From the NCBI GenBank assembly GCA_017620315.1, contig JAFZQQ010000146.1, forward strand, positions 1 to 9,062: a stretch of 9,062 nucleotides of DNA. Direction: 5' to 3'. The translations under genes and the position numbers were made by a program. The notes under the pieces are model-generated. The model was not told the DNA's origin, searched no databases, and worked only from the letters and a program-made list of their open reading frames with translations. Positions 4,811-9,062 of this stretch are shown here, in pieces. Source of the DNA: Oscillospiraceae bacterium (lineage in GTDB: Bacteria; Bacillota; Clostridia; Oscillospirales; Oscillospiraceae). Each line of letters starts with the position of its first letter. Positions within the stretch are counted from its first letter, which is position 1.

Positions 4811-5476
4811 TCAGCACATCATCTGCGACATTCCTATGCCGGGAGCTGGCTGCGTCTGCTGCGGCAGCTCCTTGCCCGCGAGGTAGCCGAGCAGTTTTTC
4901 CGTGCGCTCTGCGTTGCTCTCATAGTTCTTTCGGTCCGCGTGGTAGGCCGCTGTGCTGACGTCCCTGACGGCGAACGCGCGCCAGCCCTCCGCCGCATCC
5001 AGCGAGGCGAACGTGCCAGCGTCGAGGTCGATATCGAACGCGCCGACCACGCGCCCGGTGTTCTCACGGCGCTCCTGTGCGTAGGTGTTGAACGTATCCT
5101 GCGGGATGTCCGTTGCCGTTGCATAGTAGTGCCGGAAGTCCGAGCCGGTGTTTTCCTCGCGGTTGTAGTGGCGCATCGAGCGCGCCGCGGCGAGGAGGTC
5201 GATCGGCTGCTCCACAAGGAAACAGTTCTGCTCGCCGCGCTCGGTCACGCGGAACACAGAGAAGCGGCGGTCGGCCTCGCGCTGCGCCTCCCGCTCCTTA
5301 CATTCCTCGTATACTTCTTTGCTGATCTGCTCGTACTCGTAATCGGGGAGCAGATGGTTGCACAGCTCGTCGATATAGTCCTCCAACCGTTCCGGCAAGG
5401 TCTCGTTCTTGAGGTGGCGCTCCAGCGCGGCGTACCATCGCTCGTCGAGCCACAGCACGATTTCTCTACTGCTCAT
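4811..5476 (-). CDS. Uncharacterised conjugative-element protein, 221 residues
   Basis: I recognise the general type (short proteins starting '..I/LVLWLdERWYxAlxxHLKxETLexxLEdxiDELCN' in clostridial conjugative elements) but know no function. Residues 1-70 look like an N-terminal helical domain with a long acidic and charged helix (YEYEQISKEVYEECKEREAQ). Residues 71-200 alternate strand-like and polar segments; no membrane segment, signal peptide or known catalytic motif is visible. The C-terminus is Gln/Pro/Met-rich and ends in MMC. The ATG at 5476 has AGGAGG 6 bases upstream; the open frame before it (Arg/Pro-rich) belongs to the preceding gene's sequence in another frame. The start overlaps the end of the DUF6103-like gene by 11 bases (ATGAGCAGTAG), so the two are translationally coupled. 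Confidence 0.75.
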   Translation of the reverse strand: MSSREIVLWLDERWYAALERHLKNETLPERLEDYIDELCNHLLPDYEYEQISKEVYEECKEREAQREADRRFSVFRVTERGEQNCFLVEQPIDLLAAARSMRHYNREENTGSDFRHYYATATDIPQDTFNTYAQERRENTGRVVGAFDIDLDAGTFASLDAAEGWRAFAVRDVSTAAYHADRKNYESNAERTEKLLGYLAGKELPQQTQPAPGIGMSQMMC

Positions 5477-5750
5477 GACGTTCCTCCTTCGTGTGTTCCG
5501 CCTGCTTGCCGGGGACGGAAACGGGCGCGGGCCTCGGCGCGGGGGCTGCCGGACGCTTGGGCTTTGTGGAAGCACCCTTGCGCTTGCTGTCGATGTAGCC
5601 GCGCATTTGCTCCGGCACCTTCTTTTCGTACAGCTCCGTGAGCATACGGTCCAGCTCTTTTTGCGCTGTGGTATTCTCCTGTGAGAGAAAATAGTTCAGC
5701 ACGTCGAGCCTGTCCGGTTCGATGCTGACGGTCAATTCCGTTTTCTCCAT
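5466..5750 (-). CDS. DUF6103-like small protein
   Basis: This 94-residue protein begins MEKTELTVSIEPDRLDVLNY, a strand-helix start reminiscent of small DNA-binding or coiled regulatory proteins, and is then helical to about residue 57 (ELDRMLTELYEKKVPEQMRGYIDS). The rest is a Lys/Pro/Ala-rich low-complexity tail that is probably disordered. From memory it matches the DUF6103 family, small proteins found in clostridial conjugative elements and without known function. The start at 5750 has GGAGGG four bases upstream; the longer open frame upstream runs antisense to no gene but lies in another frame of the NlpC/P60 gene and is rejected. It sits 13 bases after that gene and overlaps the next one. 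The DUF number should be confirmed. Confidence 0.72.
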   Translation of the reverse strand: MEKTELTVSIEPDRLDVLNYFLSQENTTAQKELDRMLTELYEKKVPEQMRGYIDSKRKGASTKPKRPAAPAPRPAPVSVPGKQAEHTKEERHEQ

Positions 5751-5763
5751 GTGTCCCTCCGTA

Positions 5764-6954
5764 TCAGCTGTAGTGGATATATGGCACCTGAAGCCAGTGG
5801 GTGAAGTGCCGTTCCGCGAGCTTCGTTTTGACCACGCCGCTGCTCGTGCCGCGCGCCTCGACCACATAACCGCCGCCAACGTAGACGCCGATGTGCCCGT
5901 TGCACCAGACGGCGAGGCCGGGGACTTCGGGGATGGTGTCGATGGTCCCCTTGACCGTGGCGGAGTAGTACATCTGGTTCGCACCAACGTCCGGCATCCC
6001 GTTTGTGCCGTACTTGATCTTCAACTCGTCGGGATCGAACCAGCCGTAACTTTTGATGAGTCCGACGCAGTCTGCGGTTCTGCCGCCGAGCCACTTCGAG
6101 CGGATGATGCTCTCGTAGCCACCTACCATCTCAGGGTACTGTGCCTTGAGCTGCTGAAGCTGCTGCTCCGTCAGCACATAGCCGAAGCTGCCCCACACAT
6201 AGCCCCAGCCGGAGCGCCAAGCATACTCGGCATAGGCGGCGAGGTCAGCGGCGTTCTTTGTGCCGGGGTCGGAGAGAATGGAGGCGTCAAGGTCGATACT
6301 CGGATCGGTGCCGCGCTCTCCGCCGCCGTCGCCGCCGCTCTCTGCGGAGCCCGCGATCATCGTGTAGACGTGGTCAATATTGCTCCTGTCCTCGTCCGTA
6401 ATCCCTCGTCCCAGCAGCGCGGCGACATTCGCGTAGGACGCTTCGAGCGACAGCGGCACGGTCACAGTGTAGGTTTCCTCCGTCGTGGTCGTCTCGCCGG
6501 TCTCCTCGTTCGTCACCACGACCGTGCGCGTACGGGTCTCGGTGGTGTAGAAGCATTCAGCGAAGTTGTTCGCGGCGCGTTCCGTGGGAGCGTCCTCACC
6601 AAAGCAGAGGACATAAAAAACAGCCTGCACCCGCGAGAGGTCCACCACGGTTTCCTCGGCTTGCGCGTTGGCGGCGGTGACCGCCGAAGCCAGAAGAGAA
6701 AAAGCCTCGCGCATTTTTTGAACGTGCTCCCGATATTCCTCCGGCACCTCGTCGCTGAACGCCACGTCGGTGAATACCGCCTCGACCGCCGCGTTGTTGT
6801 GCTGTGCGCCGCCGTCACCCAGGGAGCAGAGGACCGCGATGATGAGGATGAGCGGAGAAAACACGGCGACGAGAACCAAGCCGACTGTTTTGCGCCCGCG
6901 CTCGTCGGAGAGCACCGCGGCCGCCGCTTTAGCAATGATCGCCGCCGTGCTCAT
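5764..6954 (-). CDS. Membrane-anchored NlpC/P60 cell-wall hydrolase of the transfer machinery
   Basis: This 396-residue protein should cut peptide stems of peptidoglycan to let the transfer channel through the wall (VirB1-like role in Gram-positive conjugation). A short basic N-terminus (SDERGRK) precedes one membrane segment (residues about 24-45, VGLVLVAVFSPLILIIAVLC), so most of the protein lies outside the cell. Residues 55-200 are an extracellular helical region with a Thr-rich stretch (TRTRTVVV...GETTTTEETY, 139-162). After a Gly-rich linker (203-215), an NlpC/P60 domain fills 235-390, with catalytic C296 in TADCVGLIKSYGWF and H354 in NGHIGVYVG. The ATG overlaps the stop of the upstream gene (ATGA), with GGAGGG 8 bases upstream. 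It lacks the separate lysozyme domain seen in two-domain VirB1-like enzymes. Confidence 0.87.
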   Translation of the reverse strand: MSTAAIIAKAAAAVLSDERGRKTVGLVLVAVFSPLILIIAVLCSLGDGGAQHNNAAVEAVFTDVAFSDEVPEEYREHVQKMREAFSLLASAVTAANAQAEETVVDLSRVQAVFYVLCFGEDAPTERAANNFAECFYTTETRTRTVVVTNEETGETTTTEETYTVTVPLSLEASYANVAALLGRGITDEDRSNIDHVYTMIAGSAESGGDGGGERGTDPSIDLDASILSDPGTKNAADLAAYAEYAWRSGWGYVWGSFGYVLTEQQLQQLKAQYPEMVGGYESIIRSKWLGGRTADCVGLIKSYGWFDPDELKIKYGTNGMPDVGANQMYYSATVKGTIDTIPEVPGLAVWCNGHIGVYVGGGYVVEARGTSSGVVKTKLAERHFTHWLQVPYIHYS

Positions 6955-8372
6955 TGTGCCAGCCCTCCCATTGTCATTCCCTGCGCCGGGGCCTCGGCGA
7001 GCGCGGCGGCCTGCTCCTGCGGATGGATGCTCTGCCAGTATTCTTTAAGGGCAGAGAGGGTTTCGCTGCTCCTGTCTCCGGTATCATGCGCGTCTGCCCA
7101 TGCGGTATACTTCTCCACATCCAAGCCGCGTCCCAGCAGCATCTTCGCGCAGTCCAGCGCGCCGTTCCTGACGCACACGTCGAACGCACCGTAGTCCTCA
7201 ACGGGTACCTTCAGCCCATTTTGGATGAGAGTCTCAGCAATCCACACATTGCGGTTTGCCGTCAGACAGTGAAGGATCTCCCACGCTCTGTCACCGCAAG
7301 GCGCTCCCTTTTTGACCAGCTCATCGAGAAGACGGTAGCTGTCCGAGGGATGGATCGCCGCGCAATAGAGCAGGTCCGGCGAAGCCGCCTCGATCCATAC
7401 GTTGGGTGCCTGATGCAAAAGCTCATGCGCCATAGCGCGGTTTTCGCCGATTGCGTGTTGTATGACTTCGCCGTAGTAGTCCGCGCGGAAGGGCTGCATC
7501 CGCTCCATCGCGTTCTCCATAAGGAACTGAACGCGCTCGGTATCGCCGACCTCCACTGCGCGTCGGCTGGCGGTCAGGTATGCCACGTCGGAGAATGTCT
7601 TGTTGTCGATGAGCAGGCAGACCGTCATCTTCCTGCCGACCGCTCCCGCGCGGCCCGCCGCCTCCACGAGCAGCTCGTCCGTGCGGTCCGGTACTCTGGA
7701 GGACAACTCCTTGAACGCTTCCAGCTCACCGTCGCGGATTGCCAGCATCGTCCGGTCGAAGTCGCTGATGCGGAGCGGACGTTCGCCGACCGTGTCCATG
7801 TACTGCGTGATGCTCCCGACCATGCGCCGCAGGAGCTGCTCCGTGCTGTCAATCTCGCTGACGAGCTTTTCGCGCCGGTCGATGAGCGCGTCGATGAACA
7901 GCTTTTGCTCTTTCGGCGTGAGGTTGAGGATCATGTCGTTGTCTTTTTCCTGCTCGCCGAGACGCACATAGCGTTCATAGGTTCCGTGGTCGCCGTGGAA
8001 CGCTTTTGTGATGGCGGAGGAGATGAGGAACATCCGGTCGAGGTCCGCACCGGTATCACCAAGCGTCTTGCCGGTGAAGAAGCTCCGCGTAACGCTCTTG
8101 CCGTCCTCGAACCATTTGAGGTATGCGTCGAGATAGACGCCCTCGCTCTCGCCGTAGTCGGTGGTGACAAAAAAGCCCGCGTCCCGCGGAAGCAGCTTTC
8201 CGTTCTTCCATTCAGGCGCAAGCTCAAAATATTCGTCCGGCAGCAGCCCCATACCGTCGAGCCGCTGTTTGAGTTCCTCAAAGACCTCGACGGCACTGCG
8301 CATGCCGACGAATTCGGTGTAGTGCGGATCATCCTCCTTGGGACGCCAAATATCTGTTTCGATGGGTTTCAT
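6951..8372 (-). CDS. Ankyrin-like repeat protein of a conjugative element
   Basis: This protein has 473 residues and no signal peptide or membrane segment. The N-terminal part (1-150) holds a strand-rich region, VTTDYGESEGVYLDAYLKWF, then GKTLGDTGADLDRMFLISSA and ITKAFHGDHGTYERY; I have the impression of similar segments in other clostridial element proteins but cannot name a domain. Residues 150-195 are helical, beginning LTPKEQKLFIDALIDRREKL. From about 205 to 425 there are repeated helix pairs of ankyrin type, ending with the clearest copies (AWEILHCLTANRNVWIAETL, and AFDVCVRNGALDCAKMLLGRG at 396-416). It probably acts as an interaction scaffold in the cytoplasm; the partner is unknown. 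The ATG at 8372 has only a distant GGAG, so translation may be weak. It is the first gene of the run ending at 4811 and is coupled by ATGA to the NlpC/P60 gene. Confidence 0.75.
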   Translation of the reverse strand: MKPIETDIWRPKEDDPHYTEFVGMRSAVEVFEELKQRLDGMGLLPDEYFELAPEWKNGKLLPRDAGFFVTTDYGESEGVYLDAYLKWFEDGKSVTRSFFTGKTLGDTGADLDRMFLISSAITKAFHGDHGTYERYVRLGEQEKDNDMILNLTPKEQKLFIDALIDRREKLVSEIDSTEQLLRRMVGSITQYMDTVGERPLRISDFDRTMLAIRDGELEAFKELSSRVPDRTDELLVEAAGRAGAVGRKMTVCLLIDNKTFSDVAYLTASRRAVEVGDTERVQFLMENAMERMQPFRADYYGEVIQHAIGENRAMAHELLHQAPNVWIEAASPDLLYCAAIHPSDSYRLLDELVKKGAPCGDRAWEILHCLTANRNVWIAETLIQNGLKVPVEDYGAFDVCVRNGALDCAKMLLGRGLDVEKYTAWADAHDTGDRSSETLSALKEYWQSIHPQEQAAALAEAPAQGMTMGGLAQ

Positions 8373-8403
8373 CTTTATGAATCACTCCATTTTCTATTTG
8401 CAC

Positions 8404-8436
8404 AAAAGAGGAGGCTCCGTTTCCGAAACCTCCTCT
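8404..8436 (-). terminator. Terminator after the nitroreductase gene
   Basis: On the minus strand an 8-bp stem AGAGGAGG/CCTCCTCT (8429-8436 with 8407-8414) over a 14-base loop is followed by TTTTGTG. It lies in the 86-base gap between the nitroreductase stop and the ankyrin-like gene. The T-run is short, so some read-through into the transfer operon is likely; no clear promoter is visible between it and 8372. Confidence 0.68.
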
Positions 8437-8458
8437 GTGCATATTCGATTGTGACTTG

Positions 8459-8983
8459 TTATACTCGCACGACGTAGTCCGCCTTGCGCGGTTTGGGCTG
8501 CGGATGCTCGCAGTCGGCGTAGCCGAGCGCGATGGACGCGACACCGACCAGCGTTTCGGGCAAGTCCCACTTGCGGAGCAGTTCCTTGCCCTCCGGCAGC
8601 TCGAACATCTGCTTGCAGCGATGAATCCAGCATGAGCCGAGTCCCGCGGCGTAGGCTGCGTTGAGCATATTCGTGCAGACCGCCGCACCGTCCAACTCAT
8701 GCGTCATGCACTGCTCTGTCTCAAAAATCAGCAGGATTGTCGGCGCGCCGTAGTACGGGTGCGCGTCGGGCTTGTTAAGCACCTTCGCGTTCAGCGCGTC
8801 CACCGCGGCGACGTTTTCCGGGCTCTGCACGGCCACGATCTGCACGCCCTGGGTTCCCGCGCCGGTGGGGGCGTAGGTGCCCGCCTCGGTCACGACGTTC
8901 AGTTCCGCCTCCGTAATCTGTTCAGGCTTGAACTTGCGGATGGCGCGACGGTTCTTCAACACTTCCAACGCTTCGGTTTTCAT
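8459..8983 (-). CDS. Nitroreductase-family FMN oxidoreductase
   Basis: This 174-residue, single-domain protein is predicted to be a homodimeric flavoenzyme using FMN and NAD(P)H; the substrate cannot be told from sequence. FMN-binding features are N11-R-R-A-I-R-K-F, the APTGAGTQ loop (38-45) in place of the usual APSgxNxQ, the GLGSCWI segment (114-120), and ALGY (152-155) followed by a basic PKPRKADYVV tail. The length fits short nitroreductases (about 170-200). The start at 8983 is preferred over an in-frame ATG at 9001 because AGGAGG (8993-8998) stands 9 bases before it and would lie inside the coding region otherwise. It is separated from the transfer genes by a terminator, which suggests cargo or flanking chromosome, not a transfer function. 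Confidence 0.88.
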   Translation of the reverse strand: MKTEALEVLKNRRAIRKFKPEQITEAELNVVTEAGTYAPTGAGTQGVQIVAVQSPENVAAVDALNAKVLNKPDAHPYYGAPTILLIFETEQCMTHELDGAAVCTNMLNAAYAAGLGSCWIHRCKQMFELPEGKELLRKWDLPETLVGVASIALGYADCEHPQPKPRKADYVVRV

Positions 8984-9062
8984 GATGTTCTGCCTCCTCA
9001 TAATTTGTCAAGCATCTGCTGTGCGTGCCATTGTCTGTGTTTTGAGAAGAAGCGCGGTCATC
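8984..9062 (-). other. Leader of the nitroreductase gene; no gene supported
   Basis: This holds the nitroreductase ribosome binding site (AGGAGG, 8993-8998). On the minus strand a short frame ends with QQMLDKL and a TGA at 8998-9000, which looks like the tail of an upstream protein, but it is closed by an in-frame TGA at 9058-9060 after about 20 codons. A second frame, MTALLLKTQTMARTADA, may continue beyond the window. Neither can be assigned. Confidence 0.3.

Noticed and set aside
5095..5102. TATCCTGC, a second match to the RP4 nic consensus
   Set aside because: It lies inside a coding region with no inverted repeat beside it, and is the number of matches expected by chance in a window this size.
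5722..7194. Long plus-strand open frame (490 codons)
   Set aside because: It is antisense to the NlpC/P60 gene and parts of its neighbours; no motif or start signal, while the minus strand has clear domains and coupled starts.
6954..8477. Plus-strand open frame of 507 codons
   Set aside because: It is antisense to the ankyrin-like gene; the reverse strand shows repeat structure and ATGA coupling.
8998..9062. Minus-strand tail RFFSKHRQWHAQQMLDKL as the end of an upstream regulator
   Set aside because: An in-frame TGA at 9058-9060 closes it after about 20 codons, so there is too little to call a gene without the sequence beyond the window.
1..9062. CRISPR array, tRNA or rRNA genes, insertion-sequence ends
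   Set aside because: No regularly spaced identical repeats, no cloverleaf-like segment and no terminal inverted repeats flanking a transposase were seen on either strand.

Overview
The window looks like part of a conjugative or mobilizable element from a fairly high-GC Firmicute, most likely a gut clostridium of the Oscillospiraceae type. That placement is an inference from the gene families (MobP3/MobL-like relaxase, DUF6103-like protein, DUF3991-like remnant, conjugation-type NlpC/P60 protein), AGGAGG-type ribosome binding sites and codon use. No taxonomic marker gene is present.

Layout. Positions 1-830 (plus strand, visibly AT-richer) carry the end of one MNT nucleotidyltransferase, a complete MntA-type nucleotidyltransferase and a HepT-type HEPN ribonuclease, closed by a hairpin terminator. 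All remaining genes are on the minus strand. Read in their direction they are: a nitroreductase-family flavoprotein (8983-8459) with a terminator; an ankyrin-like protein (8372-6951); a membrane-anchored NlpC/P60 hydrolase (6954-5764); a DUF6103-like small protein (5750-5466); an uncharacterised 221-residue protein (5476-4811); a structured 340-bp gap that is the best oriT candidate; a ribbon-helix-helix accessory protein (4470-4063); a relaxase with C-terminal Sel1 repeats (4054-2048); a PD-(D/E)XK Rpn-type nuclease with its own promoter and terminator (1906-1100); and a stub of a DUF3991/CHC2-type gene (1016-828) that breaks off where the toxin-antitoxin block begins.

How it fits together. 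The ribbon-helix-helix protein and relaxase would process the origin just upstream of them. The NlpC/P60 protein would open the cell wall for the transfer channel. The ankyrin-like protein, the DUF6103-like protein and the 221-residue protein are co-transcribed with it, but their roles are unknown. The Rpn nuclease and the MntA-HepT pair are accessory stability or defence cargo placed at the trailing end of the mob module.

The points most worth checking are a strong internal ribosome binding site in the Rpn gene that would make a separate 55-residue C-terminal protein, an 11-bp inverted repeat next to an RP4-like nic sequence (TATCCTG/T), and the sharp junction between the truncated DUF3991-like gene and the toxin-antitoxin block.
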